From: CAVQCA01 sp963710815
GTDB lineage: Bacteria; Pseudomonadota; Gammaproteobacteria; UBA9214
DNA length: 64,000 nt
Assembly: GCA_963710815.1 (NCBI GenBank)
Contig: CAVQCA010000018.1
Span: 34,890-98,889, forward strand
Reading direction: 5' to 3'
Shown here: in pieces, positions 24,837 through 34,369 of the stretch
Layout: the number at the start of each line of letters is the position of its first letter
Position numbering within the stretch: the first letter of the stretch is position 1
Translations under genes and position numbers: made by a program
Notes under the pieces: generated by a model
Database searches by the model: none
What the model was told of the DNA's origin: nothing
What the model saw: only the letters and a program-made list of their open reading frames with translations

Positions 24837-26417
24837 ATGAACAGCCTGACACACGAGACGGCGCCTCGCCGCACCTTCGGCATCATTTCCCACCCCGATG
24901 CGGGCAAGACCACGCTGACCGAAAAGCTGTTGCTGTTCGGCGGGGCGATCCAGCTGGCCGGCACCGTCAAGGGCCGCAAGGCGGCACGCCATGCGACCTC
25001 GGACTGGATGGAACTCGAGAAGGAGCGTGGCATCTCGGTGACTTCCTCGGTCATGCAGTTTCCCTACCGGGACCGCATGGTCAATCTGCTCGATACCCCC
25101 GGGCACGAGGATTTCTCGGAAGATACCTATCGCACCCTGACGGCCGTGGATTCCGCGCTGATGGTCATCGACTGCGCCAAGGGTGTCGAGACGCGTACCA
25201 TCAAACTGATGGAGGTTTGCCGTCTGCGCACCACTCCGATCTTTACCTTCATCAACAAGCTGGACCGGGAGGGACGCGAACCGATCGAACTGCTCGACGA
25301 GGTCGAGGAGGTGCTCAGGATCCGCTGCGCGCCGGTCACCTGGCCCGTGGGGATGGGCAAACGTTTCAAGGGCGTCTATCACCTGATCGATGACAGCGTG
25401 CATCTCTATACCCCCGGGAAAGGCAGCGTGCGCCAGGATGTCACCATCATCAATGGGCTGGACAACCCACTGCTGGACGAAGTGCTGGGTGACCATGCCG
25501 TGGAACTGCGTGACGAGGTTGAGCTGCTCAAGGGCGCGAGCCATGACTTCGAGGTGGAGTCCTACCTCAAGGGTGAGCTGACACCGGTATTCTTCGGTTC
25601 CGCGATCAACAATTTCGGCGTGCAGGAGTTGCTCGACTATTTCGTGGAATATGCCCCGGGTCCGCAGCCGCACCAGACCGCCACGCGCCGAGTCGATCCC
25701 GGCGAGGAGAAATTCACCGGTTTTGTGTTCAAGATCCAGGCGAACATGGATCCTCAGCACCGCGACCGGATCGCCTTTCTGCGGATCTGCTCCGGCACTT
25801 ACCGCAAGGGTATGAAGATGCGCCACGTACGCATCGCCAGGGAGGTGCAGATCTCGAATGCAGTGACCTTTCTGGCGGCCGATCGCGGGCATGTCGAGGA
25901 AGCCTGCACCGGCGACATCATCGGCCTGCATAACCACGGCACCATCCGCATCGGCGATACCTTTACCCAGGGCGAGGACCTCAAGTTCACCGGCATACCC
26001 AATTTCGCGCCCGAGCTTTTCCGGCGGGCCATCCTCCGCGACCCGTTGCGCATGAAGGCGCTGCAAAAGGGGCTCGACCAGCTTTGCGAGGAGGGGGCGA
26101 CGCAGTTGTTCAGGCCGTTGAAGAACAACGACCTGATACTCGGGGCAGTGGGTATCCTGCAGTTTGACGTGGTAGCCCACCGGCTGAGGGCCGAGTACAG
26201 CGTGGATTGCCAGTTCGAATCCGTGGCCGTGGCTACCGCCCGCTGGGTCGAGTGCGGTGATGAAAAGACGGCGCAGCGTTTCCGTGACAAGGCGTTCGAC
26301 TATCTGGCCGAAGACCAGGGCGGCGCGCTGGTTTATATCGCACCGACCCGGGTCAATCTGGATCTGGCCATCGAGAAGTGGCCCGAGGTGCAGTTCCACG
26401 CCACCCGGGAGCACTAG
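24837..26417 (+). CDS. prfC: Peptide chain release factor 3
   Basis: Class II release factor GTPase that recycles RF1/RF2 from the ribosome. The protein has 526 residues: G1 motif SHPDAGKTT near residue 20, SDWMELEKERGISVTSSVMQF for switch I, G3 DTPGHEDFSEDTYR, G4 NKLDRE. Domain II and III sequences follow, ending with VQFHATREH. Length and motifs are those of bacterial RF3. Confidence 0.97.
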   Translation: MNSLTHETAPRRTFGIISHPDAGKTTLTEKLLLFGGAIQLAGTVKGRKAARHATSDWMELEKERGISVTSSVMQFPYRDRMVNLLDTPGHEDFSEDTYRTLTAVDSALMVIDCAKGVETRTIKLMEVCRLRTTPIFTFINKLDREGREPIELLDEVEEVLRIRCAPVTWPVGMGKRFKGVYHLIDDSVHLYTPGKGSVRQDVTIINGLDNPLLDEVLGDHAVELRDEVELLKGASHDFEVESYLKGELTPVFFGSAINNFGVQELLDYFVEYAPGPQPHQTATRRVDPGEEKFTGFVFKIQANMDPQHRDRIAFLRICSGTYRKGMKMRHVRIAREVQISNAVTFLAADRGHVEEACTGDIIGLHNHGTIRIGDTFTQGEDLKFTGIPNFAPELFRRAILRDPLRMKALQKGLDQLCEEGATQLFRPLKNNDLILGAVGILQFDVVAHRLRAEYSVDCQFESVAVATARWVECGDEKTAQRFRDKAFDYLAEDQGGALVYIAPTRVNLDLAIEKWPEVQFHATREH

Positions 26418-26428
26418 TCCGTTTTTTT

Positions 26429-26571
26429 AACCGCAAAGACGCAAAGGCCGCAAAGACAGAAAATTAAAGGATCTTGAAGGAAAGCCACCAGAAACAGTAA
26501 ATACTGATCCTGTTTTCAATATGCAGTTCAATGGTAGTCATTCTTTGCGTTCTCTGCGTCTTTGCGGTGAT
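26429..26571. repeat. Palindromic intergenic repeat A, copy 3
   Basis: The arm CCGCAAAGACGCAAAGGCCG begins at 26431 and its complement ends at about 26569, with about 90 bases between. It fills the space between the convergent prfC and ycgN-like genes. The centre sequence differs from the other two copies, so only the arms are conserved. Confidence 0.85.
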
Positions 26572-26588
26572 ATGGGTTTATAATCGGC

Positions 26589-27065
26589 CTAGAAATCGAT
26601 CCAGTGGATGATGTGGTCCTCGAGATCTTCTTTAGCCACGCTGGCTTCGGGAACGGTCCTTCCGCGCACCGATATTCCTGCCTGGTGGACGGTGTCCGGA
26701 TCTCCCGACACCAGCGGATGCCACCATTCCAGTGACTGTCCGTTCGCCAGCCGGCGGTATGCGCAACTCATCGGCAGCCAGTCGAACTGTGTCCCGGTAT
26801 TGGCTGCCAGACTCAGGCAGTCGCGCACAATGACCATGCGTTGCGGGTAGTTTCGGCAACGGCAATGTTCCCGGTCCAGCAGGCGGCAGGCGACATTCGT
26901 GTAATACATCAGTCCGGATTCCTCGTCCTGCAGCTTGTGCAGGCAGCATCGCCCGCACCCGTCGCAGAGCGACTCCCATTCCCCGGTTGTCATCTCGGCG
27001 AGAGATTTTGTGACCCAGAATGCCCCGGTGTTCGTAACCATTGACGGACTTGCCCCTGCGTGCAT
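26589..27065 (-). CDS. YcgN-family cysteine cluster protein
   Basis: Protein of 158 residues of the YcgN (UPF0260) family. The cysteine pattern is CDGCGRCCLHKLQD followed by CRLLD, CRCRNYP and a later Cys, resembling the zinc/iron-chelating CxxCxxCC domain. The C-terminus has WHPLVSGDPDTVHQAG and ends HIIHWIDF. Biochemical function is unknown. A start at the internal Met9 is also possible. Confidence 0.85.
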   Translation of the reverse strand: MHAGASPSMVTNTGAFWVTKSLAEMTTGEWESLCDGCGRCCLHKLQDEESGLMYYTNVACRLLDREHCRCRNYPQRMVIVRDCLSLAANTGTQFDWLPMSCAYRRLANGQSLEWWHPLVSGDPDTVHQAGISVRGRTVPEASVAKEDLEDHIIHWIDF

Positions 27066-27203
27066 GTCTTGCCTATTGTCCCGGAAGTCGTACCGCGGGT
27101 GAAGTCGTTTGGGGCGTCCCGCGACCGCGTGCCCGCCCTGTCATGATGACGCGGAACCCGGTGATCGCCGGCGGCCTGACCCGTCAACTGTTTGTCACGG
27201 CTT

Positions 27204-28340
27204 TCACGTGCCCTGTGCGGATTGCCTGACGGGTGTGCGCTGCCTGTTCTTCAGTTCCTCGAGACGGGTCAGTACCTTTCTGGCGCGTTCCAGCCGCTTG
27301 ATGAGCTCCGGGTTGTCCGGGTCCAGTTCAAGCGCCTGTTCCCAGCTATGAATTGCCTGGCTGACATAATCCGCGCGATAGCGCCTGTCCCCTTCGCTGG
27401 TCAGTTTCCGGACCCTGATCTGGATCGCTTCGTTCAGGCGCACTCTCAACTCCGCCACCTCGCGGTTTTCATTCCCGCCCTTTGGCAGCTCGCTGAAGTT
27501 CCGTCGAGCCATCGCCAGATCATTGGCATTGAGTGCCTGTTCCGTCTTTTCCAGCACCTCCTGGATCTTGTTCTTGTGTTTCCTCGCCAGCCTCTTCTCT
27601 TTCTTGATCTGGGTGACAAGCACCTTCTTCTCCTCGCTCTGTCGCTGTGTCGCGCGCCGGGATTCCAGTTGTGTCAACGCGGCTTGTACCCCGGGGCCGT
27701 CCTTGATTAACCGTGCGTAATGCAGGCATGCGTCCGCCGTAGCCATCTTGTCCTGCTGCAGGCATTCCTGCCCGCAGCTCAGCAGTTTCTCCGCAAGGCC
27801 TTGCGCCTGCTGCTGAAGGAGGCTGTTCTTCAGGCGTTGTATGATAGTCGGAGAATCCAGGCTCAACTGCTCGTTATATATTTCCTGCTGCGCCACGTAA
27901 TATTCGGCCTGCGCCAGCAATTCACGCCGTTCATTTTCCTTCAGTCCTTCGGATCGTTTCACGTCGAGCTGGCGGTTGTAGGCGTTCAGCCGGGGACTGT
28001 CCGGCAGTTTCAGCAATGCCACGACCAGTATCTCGTGTGCACCGTAGAGATCATTGGCCGATTCCCTGGCCATTGCATCGGACAGTACGGCCGTCTCGTA
28101 AGCGGCGATCTGCTGGTTGAGTTTACTGCGGGTCTCCGGGGTATTCAGGTGGGGGTACTGGTGGAGCAACTGCTCGGCGCGACCGTAATCCCGGTTTTCT
28201 ATGAGCATGGTCAGATCATCGGGCCGGTCTTGTTCCAGCCTGATAGCGCCGAGGTTCTGGCAACCCGCAAGGAACGCCGGCAGTGCCAGCAACGCGAACA
28301 GCGTGAGCAGTCTAGCCGGCTTGCAGATAAGGGAGTTCAT
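27204..28340 (-). CDS. TPR/coiled-coil outer-membrane lipoprotein
   Basis: Protein of 378 residues from the ATG at 28340. A lipoprotein signal (LLTLFALLALPAFLAGC, Cys about 27) is followed by helical repeats. A charged coiled coil (about residues 225-290, rich in Lys/Glu/Arg) comes next, and then a C-terminal TPR-like unit (SQAIHSWEQALELDPDNPELIKRL). Its start overlaps the end of the adenylate cyclase gene by 29 bases, so they form an operon. It may couple envelope status to cAMP synthesis, but this is inference from position only. Confidence 0.72.
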   Translation of the reverse strand: MNSLICKPARLLTLFALLALPAFLAGCQNLGAIRLEQDRPDDLTMLIENRDYGRAEQLLHQYPHLNTPETRSKLNQQIAAYETAVLSDAMARESANDLYGAHEILVVALLKLPDSPRLNAYNRQLDVKRSEGLKENERRELLAQAEYYVAQQEIYNEQLSLDSPTIIQRLKNSLLQQQAQGLAEKLLSCGQECLQQDKMATADACLHYARLIKDGPGVQAALTQLESRRATQRQSEEKKVLVTQIKKEKRLARKHKNKIQEVLEKTEQALNANDLAMARRNFSELPKGGNENREVAELRVRLNEAIQIRVRKLTSEGDRRYRADYVSQAIHSWEQALELDPDNPELIKRLERARKVLTRLEELKNRQRTPVRQSAQGT

Positions 28341-29982
28341 CGTTCTCGCCCTGAATGACCTGTTTGAATTGTTCGTCGATAATGAACTGCCAGTCCGCGC
28401 CCAGGGCCTCGACAAGATAAGAACTGACGGGCTCTCTGATGCCGCGCAGGCGAATAAACTGGTATTCGCCGGCCAGTACCCGTTCCTCGACGCCGGGGTG
28501 CAGGTACAGGTCTTTTGATATCACGATCTGACCGCTGTTGGAGATGCCGCACAGTCTGGAGGCGAGATTGACGGTATCGCCGACCACGGTGTATTCCATG
28601 CGCTCCCTGGATCCCATGTTGCCGGCAAGCATGGTCCCCGAATTGATGCCTATTCTGAAATCCACCGGGAACAAACCCAGTTTCCCGCGCTGCTCGTTTT
28701 CATGTTCCACCAGGCGTTGCATCAGGAGAGCGCAGCTGATGGCATTGAACCGATGGTCCTCATCGGGCTGGGGCGCACCGAAAACAAGCATGATGCCATC
28801 GCCCAGATACTTGTCCACCATGCCGTGGTTGAGTTCACAGGCGTGTGTAATCAGCGAGAAATACTTGTTAAGCATGCTGACAAGCTCTTCGGGCCTGATG
28901 TCTTCGGCAATCTGCGTGAAACCGACGATGTCGGCAAATATAACCGAACCGTCAATGCGCTTGCCGCTGAGTTCGACGTCATTGAGGTTGGAGAGTATCT
29001 CCTTTGCCACGCCGGGCGAGACGTATCTCGACAGGGCGTCCATGACCTGTGATTTTTCCAGCATCCCCTCGGCCATATCGTTGAAGGCGCTCATCAACTG
29101 GCCAAGCTCATCATTGCGCTGTTCCTTGAATTTTATCTTGTACTCACCGTTGCCGATCGCGCGACTGGCATCCACGAGTTGATCGATCGGTTCATAGATA
29201 CGTTTGCCGAGGGCGAACGCCAGGGCTATTCCCAGCAGGATGATCACCACGGTTGCACCGATGATGGCATGGATGGACTGCTTCAGGGACTGCTCCATCG
29301 CGGCCTGGCTGAAGGTAACCATGGCGTATCCGACGGTGACCTTCTGGAAGGTTACGGGTTGAACGAAGGATATGAATTTGCTGCCCTTGGCACCTGCGGC
29401 CGGCAATTGCCATGTCATTGAACCCGGTGCATTCGCCATGAGCTGCGCAAGCACCCAGCTCTGCGTCTTTCGGGTGCCGTCGTGATACTGCCCGCCATGG
29501 GAAATCGTTTTTCCCTCGAGAGAGATAATGGACGTACCCACGACACTGCCGCTGTTGGAAAAGCCGGTCGAGATGGCATCCAGTGCAAGCCGATCATCCG
29601 CCAGCAGGGGTTCCCTGGCGGACTGGGCCATGAGGCGGACCAGCGTTGTGCCCTGCTCATTGATCTGGTCCTCAAACATCCGTGACTGCTGATGGATGAT
29701 CACCGAGCCGAGCAGTCCCATACAGGTCACCACCAGTACGGTGATCAACAGCGAAACCTTGTAAACAAGAGGTATATACTTCACCTTTTTGCGCAGCCGG
29801 GCCAGTGATTCAAGCGCCATTGGCATCAGGTCGGGCAGCCACGCACCGCTTCCGACTACGATGGCGGCCCAGAATTCCTGGAATCTCCTGTCCAGGTAGC
29901 GAAAGCGGAGCGCCATGCGATCCCTGACGGCAAATGCCAGTCTGGCGATTCTGTTCCGAGTGGATGTGAATCTGTACATCAT
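28312..29982 (-). CDS. Membrane class III adenylate cyclase with HAMP domain
   Basis: Sensor-type nucleotide cyclase of 556 residues from the ATG at 29982. The first membrane segment is at about 75-95 (SLLITVLVVTCMGLLGSVII), then a periplasmic sensor of about 150 residues and a second segment (IIGATVVIILLGIALAFAL). A HAMP domain and the cyclase domain follow. The cyclase has the metal Asp in GSVIFADIVGFT, KYLGDGIMLVFGAP, and the transition-state Asn/Arg in NLASRL. The Lys before YLGDG and Asp in VVGDTVN fit ATP as substrate. It is divergent from the DUF1015 gene. Confidence 0.88.
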   Translation of the reverse strand: MMYRFTSTRNRIARLAFAVRDRMALRFRYLDRRFQEFWAAIVVGSGAWLPDLMPMALESLARLRKKVKYIPLVYKVSLLITVLVVTCMGLLGSVIIHQQSRMFEDQINEQGTTLVRLMAQSAREPLLADDRLALDAISTGFSNSGSVVGTSIISLEGKTISHGGQYHDGTRKTQSWVLAQLMANAPGSMTWQLPAAGAKGSKFISFVQPVTFQKVTVGYAMVTFSQAAMEQSLKQSIHAIIGATVVIILLGIALAFALGKRIYEPIDQLVDASRAIGNGEYKIKFKEQRNDELGQLMSAFNDMAEGMLEKSQVMDALSRYVSPGVAKEILSNLNDVELSGKRIDGSVIFADIVGFTQIAEDIRPEELVSMLNKYFSLITHACELNHGMVDKYLGDGIMLVFGAPQPDEDHRFNAISCALLMQRLVEHENEQRGKLGLFPVDFRIGINSGTMLAGNMGSRERMEYTVVGDTVNLASRLCGISNSGQIVISKDLYLHPGVEERVLAGEYQFIRLRGIREPVSSYLVEALGADWQFIIDEQFKQVIQGENDELPYLQAG

Positions 29983-30140
29983 GCAGCCATTGAGAGCAGG
30001 GGTGCCGAAAGAAGCGTGCCGGCCGCGTGCCGGGGCGGACGGATGGTCGGCCGTGAACACCTCGGCATGTCGATCGCGGTAGCCGGCTGGCGTGTGTACA
30101 ATAATGCCTGTGCTCTTGCATCCCTCAAGAGGTTTCCGCC

Positions 30141-31370
30141 ATGACACTTATCAGACCCTTTAGCGGGTTGCGTCCCGTCGATGATCGGGCGGGAGATGTG
30201 ATTGCGCCGCCCTATGACGTACTTAGCAGTGCGGAGGCCAGGGCGAAGGCGCACAACCGACCATGGAGTTTCCTGCATATCTCCAGGGCGGAAATCGATC
30301 TTCCTGAAGACACCGATCCCTATGACCCGGCCGTCTACAGGATGGCTGCCGGCAATCTGCGGCGTATGCTTGATGCAGGGGTGCTCCGCAGGGATGTTGC
30401 TCCCTGTTACTACGTTTACCGCCTGGTCATGGGCGATCACACCCAGACCGGTTTGGTTGCGGTTGCCTCGGTGAGCGATTACGACAGCAACCGGATACGA
30501 AAGCATGAATTTACCCGCCCCGACAAGGAGGATGACAGGGTCAGGCAAATCGAGGCGCTCAATGCCCAGACCGGGCCGGTTCTGCTCGCCTACCCGTCCC
30601 GTCCGCGGGTCGACAGTCTGCTTGAGGACATTACCCGTGCGCCGCCGGAGGTTGACCTGCTTGCCGATGATGGTATCGGCCACAGCCTCTGGGTAGTGCG
30701 TGACGGCGGGCAGATAGACGCTATCACCCGGGCATTCGATGCCATGGAGGCCCTCTATATCGCCGATGGCCATCATCGTTCCGCCGCCGCATCCCGGGTC
30801 GCCGCCAGTCGCGGGAATGCATCGGGAGATGCCGGCAGTGCAGGGTATTTCCTGGCGGTGATATTTCCACACCGTCAGATGAAAATTCTGGACTATAACC
30901 GTGTGGTCAAGGATCTCAACGGTATGACTCCGGAAACATTTCTCGCCGGCCTGAACGGATCCTTCACCGTGACTCCCTGCGGGGATGCCTGTCGTCCCCG
31001 CGCGCCCGCCGAATTCGGCATGTATCTTGGCGGACAGTGGTATCGCCTGGTCATCCGTCCTGACAGGATTCCGGAGGATCCCGTGGGCCGTCTCGACGTC
31101 AGCCTGCTGGCGGACAATCTGCTTGCGCCCGTGCTGGGTATCACGGATCCACGCCGGGACAGGCGGATCGATTTTGTCGGCGGCATCAGGGGTCTTGAAG
31201 CGCTGGAACGGCGTGTGGACAGCGGTGACATGCAGATCGCCTTTGCCATGCACCCCACGCGCATGGAAGATCTCATGGCGGTGGCTGATGCCGGCGAGGT
31301 GATGCCGCCCAAATCCACCTGGTTCGAGCCAAAACTGGCCGATGGCCTCGTCTCTCATGTACTTGACTGA
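30141..31370 (+). CDS. DUF1015 family protein
   Basis: Cytosolic protein of 409 residues with the family N-terminus IRPFSGLRPVDDRAGDVIAPPYDVLS. The conserved KHEFTRPDKEDDR, the YIADGHHRSAAA motif and the C-terminal MHPTRMEDLMAVAD and MPPKSTWFEPKLADGL are also present. DUF1015 is linked to ParB/SerK-like phosphotransfer domains in some annotations, with serine kinase activity shown for certain archaeal relatives; whether that applies here is unknown. Divergent from the cyclase gene. Confidence 0.85.
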   Translation: MTLIRPFSGLRPVDDRAGDVIAPPYDVLSSAEARAKAHNRPWSFLHISRAEIDLPEDTDPYDPAVYRMAAGNLRRMLDAGVLRRDVAPCYYVYRLVMGDHTQTGLVAVASVSDYDSNRIRKHEFTRPDKEDDRVRQIEALNAQTGPVLLAYPSRPRVDSLLEDITRAPPEVDLLADDGIGHSLWVVRDGGQIDAITRAFDAMEALYIADGHHRSAAASRVAASRGNASGDAGSAGYFLAVIFPHRQMKILDYNRVVKDLNGMTPETFLAGLNGSFTVTPCGDACRPRAPAEFGMYLGGQWYRLVIRPDRIPEDPVGRLDVSLLADNLLAPVLGITDPRRDRRIDFVGGIRGLEALERRVDSGDMQIAFAMHPTRMEDLMAVADAGEVMPPKSTWFEPKLADGLVSHVLD

Positions 31371-31816
31371 CGCAGTCCAGGGCTTGCCCGGGCCGGTGTG
31401 GTCCTGGGTCGAGTCAGATCGCAAGGAGAGACCGGTATCGCGAAGCGTCAGCGCGCGTGAATCAGTCTTTCCTTTGCTTTCCCCATTAGTACCCGGGTGA
31501 AGATTTACTCCCTGTTTCACCGTGTGACCTCGCGTGATGCGGAAGGTGCATGTAATGCCCGAGGAAGAGGACACGTGATGTTCCTTCCCGGCAAAGACCC
31601 CGACCCACAGTTTTTCGGCAATCCGGACAAACTCTTAAGTTCCCGGTTTTCCGCCGCAGGGGAGCAATACCGGCTTTATTGCCATCGGGTGTTTTCCCTT
31701 CATCCGATTCCTGATAGCATGCAAGTCTCTGAAATGGAGAAAAATAATGTTGCGTCAGGAACAGGCGTCAGCATTTCCCGTGCGGCTTTTCCAACTATCC
31801 GAAAATGGAGTGAGTA
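31371..31816. other. Intergenic region without a recognised gene
   Basis: 446 bases between DUF1015 and the GNAT gene. An open frame from about 31497 (106 codons) shows no family resemblance, has no clear ribosome site and is rich in Arg and Ser, so it is probably chance. No strong hairpin or repeat was seen. Confidence 0.5.
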
Positions 31817-32338
31817 ATGCATGAGATTACCGTCAGGCCCGAATCCCCGGAGGACATTCGCGCGATCGATGTCGTCCATATCAGCGCCTTTGGCGGGGAG
31901 GCGGAGGCGCGCCTGATCAGCGCCCTGCGGGTATCATCCTCATATAACCGTGAACTCTCGCTGGTGGCGGAGCTGAACGGCCGCATCGTGGGACACGTCC
32001 TGTTGACGCGGGTGCCGTTGCGCAGAAATGGCATGGAAATAAACGTGCTCGCGCTCGGGCCGATGTCGGTGGTGCCCTCACAGAGCCACCGGGGCATCGG
32101 ATCCGAACTCATTAACGCCGGTGTCGACCTGGCCAGGGAGAAGGGGTATGGGGCCATAGTCGTTGTCGGTCACCCCGAGTATTACAAGCGCTTCGGATTC
32201 AGACCCGCAAAAGAGCTGGAGGTAAGCTGCAATCTGCCTGCACCGGAAGACGCCCTGACGGTAATGGAGATTGTTAGCGGCAATCTCGCCGGCGGCGGGC
32301 ACGTTGAGTATCCGGAGCCTTTTATCGAACTGTATTAG
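31817..32338 (+). CDS. GNAT family N-acetyltransferase (YhbS-like)
   Basis: Protein of 173 residues with a single GNAT domain: ITVRPESPEDIRAID at the N-terminus, the acetyl-CoA loop SQSHRGIGSELI (about residues 90-101), and the YhbS-type VVVGHPEYYKRFGF motif. The acceptor substrate cannot be told from sequence. Its stop overlaps the end of the convergent FimW-like gene by 4 bases. Confidence 0.86.
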   Translation: MHEITVRPESPEDIRAIDVVHISAFGGEAEARLISALRVSSSYNRELSLVAELNGRIVGHVLLTRVPLRRNGMEINVLALGPMSVVPSQSHRGIGSELINAGVDLAREKGYGAIVVVGHPEYYKRFGFRPAKELEVSCNLPAPEDALTVMEIVSGNLAGGGHVEYPEPFIELY

Positions 32339-34065
32339 GAAACACGGGATCCGGTGGCGACGGTAAAGTGAAACTGGCCGAAGCTGCCGGTATTTTCAAT
32401 CTGCCGGACCAGCACGATCCTTTCTTCCTGCTCCTCTCTGGTCAGGGTGGACAGACAACCGGTACGGAACGGCATGGAGGGCAGCAGCAACGCTGCCTGC
32501 AAGTCGGGCGTCTTGCTCTCGGGCAGCAATAACCCCTGCGCCCTGGATTCTGCCGCTGGCTTGTCCTCGCAGAGGCAGACCCACACCGGCGTTGCCTCGG
32601 ACGCGATCAACTCCACACCCAGTTCGAGTCCGCGTTCGGGTGTGAACCTCATCCAGCGAATCACGCCCAGCTGCCAGCCATCATCGACATCTGACCTGAT
32701 GGCAACCAGCTCGCCCACCTGCGCGCTTGAGACGTCATCGCTTTCCTGTAACAGACAATAGCCACCGGCACTGGCATTGACCATTTTCCAGGACTCGATG
32801 GCCGCCGCCTGGATCTTGCCGGCCGGGGCGCTTGGCGGGTCCACTGCAAATGCACCCCTCAGGGGGTTATTGTGCGGGCCTGCGGAGCCGTTGCTCCATA
32901 TGCCGGTGCCTTGCGTGGTGCCGCCTCTTGCTGGCCGGGAGGTGTTGATCACCGTCGGTTGTTCAAGGGTCGGATCACGCAGGAAATCTTCGCCGTCGGG
33001 CGCGTGTGTTTCGCCGCCCGGGTCATTGCTGTCGGACGCGGCCGGCTCTGACAGGAGACGATGGATTGCGTTGATGCCGAGGACGAGGCGCACGGGAGCC
33101 TCCCGGCGTTTGCGGACGGTTTGTCGCTCGGGCATGACACCCCAGGCCAGCAACAGGCGCTTCATGGTGCTCTGGCCCGGGAGGATGTTTTGCAAGGACG
33201 ATCTGTCATGGAGCTTGGCCAGGGCCGCGTGAACGGGTCCGGTCATACTGCCGGTAGCCAGGATTCTCCAGTTTCCGTCGAGATGGTCCCGATGCCTCAG
33301 TAACAAATAGGAAGGCGGGTCATCCGATGTCAGGTCACAGGCGAAGAAACCGAGGTTGTCGCGAGCCTTTGCCACGTGGAGTTTGCTGAAGGGCGCCCAT
33401 TGTCCCAGCAGGTTGTATACCAGCCGGATTTCTCCCTGGCGCAGGCGGTAGGGACTGGCAAGGGACAGCAGGAGTATCTGCTTGTAGGCAGTCTCGACAG
33501 TCGCGGGCGCCGGCTTTTGCAGAGCGGCGTCGATTGTCCGGTGCGCTTGCAAACCATGTTTTTCAGACAGCGCATACAGGGTATGCAGGTCTGCCCAGAT
33601 ACCCTCCGGGGGCCGTCTGTAGACCTGATAGCTGGCGATGAGTGACTCGCCGAGATAATGAATGGCGCGTTGTATCGCAATTGCAATCTGCGGATCCGCG
33701 TTCTTCCCCTTGTCCAGCGCCGCGACCAGCAGTTTGTAGCCGGTTGCCATGGCCAGATACAACCCGATGGTCTGGTCTGACTTGTTGAGATGGTCCTTGC
33801 CGAGCGGGAATCTTTTCCCCAGGTATTTCTTCTGCAGCGCCCCGGTGATATGCATGACCGGTGGCGTCAGCAATTCAAGTGCCTCGGTACGTTCGCCGGG
33901 CAACAGCTCGACGCTGTTGATCTCGGACAAGCCGTAGTCAAGCCGCCCGATGGTGGTGTCGATGTTGACCAGGGGCAGGTTTTCTACCCATTTCCTGAGC
34001 GATTCCGGGTTGGTCTTGAAAATACCAGTGCCGGCTTTCTTGAGTGTCGGGATCCGTAATTCCAT
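32335..34065 (-). CDS. FimW/PilZ-like protein of unknown function
   Basis: Cytosolic protein of 576 residues without signal peptide or membrane segments. The N-terminal ~250 residues (ELRIPTLKKAG..., RKWVENLPLVN, YLGKRFPLG) resemble the helical part of Pseudomonas FimW-type proteins. A low-complexity Asp/Gly/Pro linker lies at about 345-420. The C-terminal ~130 residues (SWKMVNASAGGYCLL, GELVAIRSD, WQLGVIRWMRF, GLELGVELI) have the beta pattern of PilZ-like c-di-GMP receptors, though a canonical RxxxR motif is not obvious. Assignment is tentative. Confidence 0.5.
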   Translation of the reverse strand: MELRIPTLKKAGTGIFKTNPESLRKWVENLPLVNIDTTIGRLDYGLSEINSVELLPGERTEALELLTPPVMHITGALQKKYLGKRFPLGKDHLNKSDQTIGLYLAMATGYKLLVAALDKGKNADPQIAIAIQRAIHYLGESLIASYQVYRRPPEGIWADLHTLYALSEKHGLQAHRTIDAALQKPAPATVETAYKQILLLSLASPYRLRQGEIRLVYNLLGQWAPFSKLHVAKARDNLGFFACDLTSDDPPSYLLLRHRDHLDGNWRILATGSMTGPVHAALAKLHDRSSLQNILPGQSTMKRLLLAWGVMPERQTVRKRREAPVRLVLGINAIHRLLSEPAASDSNDPGGETHAPDGEDFLRDPTLEQPTVINTSRPARGGTTQGTGIWSNGSAGPHNNPLRGAFAVDPPSAPAGKIQAAAIESWKMVNASAGGYCLLQESDDVSSAQVGELVAIRSDVDDGWQLGVIRWMRFTPERGLELGVELIASEATPVWVCLCEDKPAAESRAQGLLLPESKTPDLQAALLLPSMPFRTGCLSTLTREEQEERIVLVRQIENTGSFGQFHFTVATGSRVS

Positions 34066-34153
34066 CGTCGGTATTCAGGCTGTTTGGTTGGCGGCAGGCA
34101 GGGTGCGTAGTGGTTCTCAACCACTTATTAACGGCTGACCTCGAAAAGAGTGA

Positions 34154-34316
34154 ATACCTGGTTGAATGGTGCTTAGTTAAGTCTAATCACACCCCTATGG
34201 CCACGGAATCACACGGAAGACACGGAAAGAAGTGCCTGTATTCCATGTTTTTCCGTGAGATTCCGTGGCTATTTATCGGGCTTGGGCCTTAACCAAGTGC
34301 CATTCAATACCTGGTT
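34154..34316. repeat. Nested palindromic intergenic element (repeat C)
   Basis: The inner arms GGCCACGGAATCACACGGA (34199-34217) and its imperfect complement (about 34251-34270) lie inside outer imperfect arms. The outer arms are TACCTGGTTGAATGG...TTAAG (34154-34181) and its complement (34288-34316). No coding sequence fits. It fills the gap between the divergently read FimW-like gene and the 3' end of epmB, so it separates two minus-strand genes. One copy in this window. Confidence 0.65.
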
Positions 34317-34369
34317 GTCTCCGCTGCAGGTTTCCGGGATTGTACCGCCATTACCGCCGCGGCGGCATC

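Noticed and set aside
31497..31817. 106-codon ORF before the GNAT gene
   Set aside because: No family resemblance, no ribosome site, unusual composition; probably chance.
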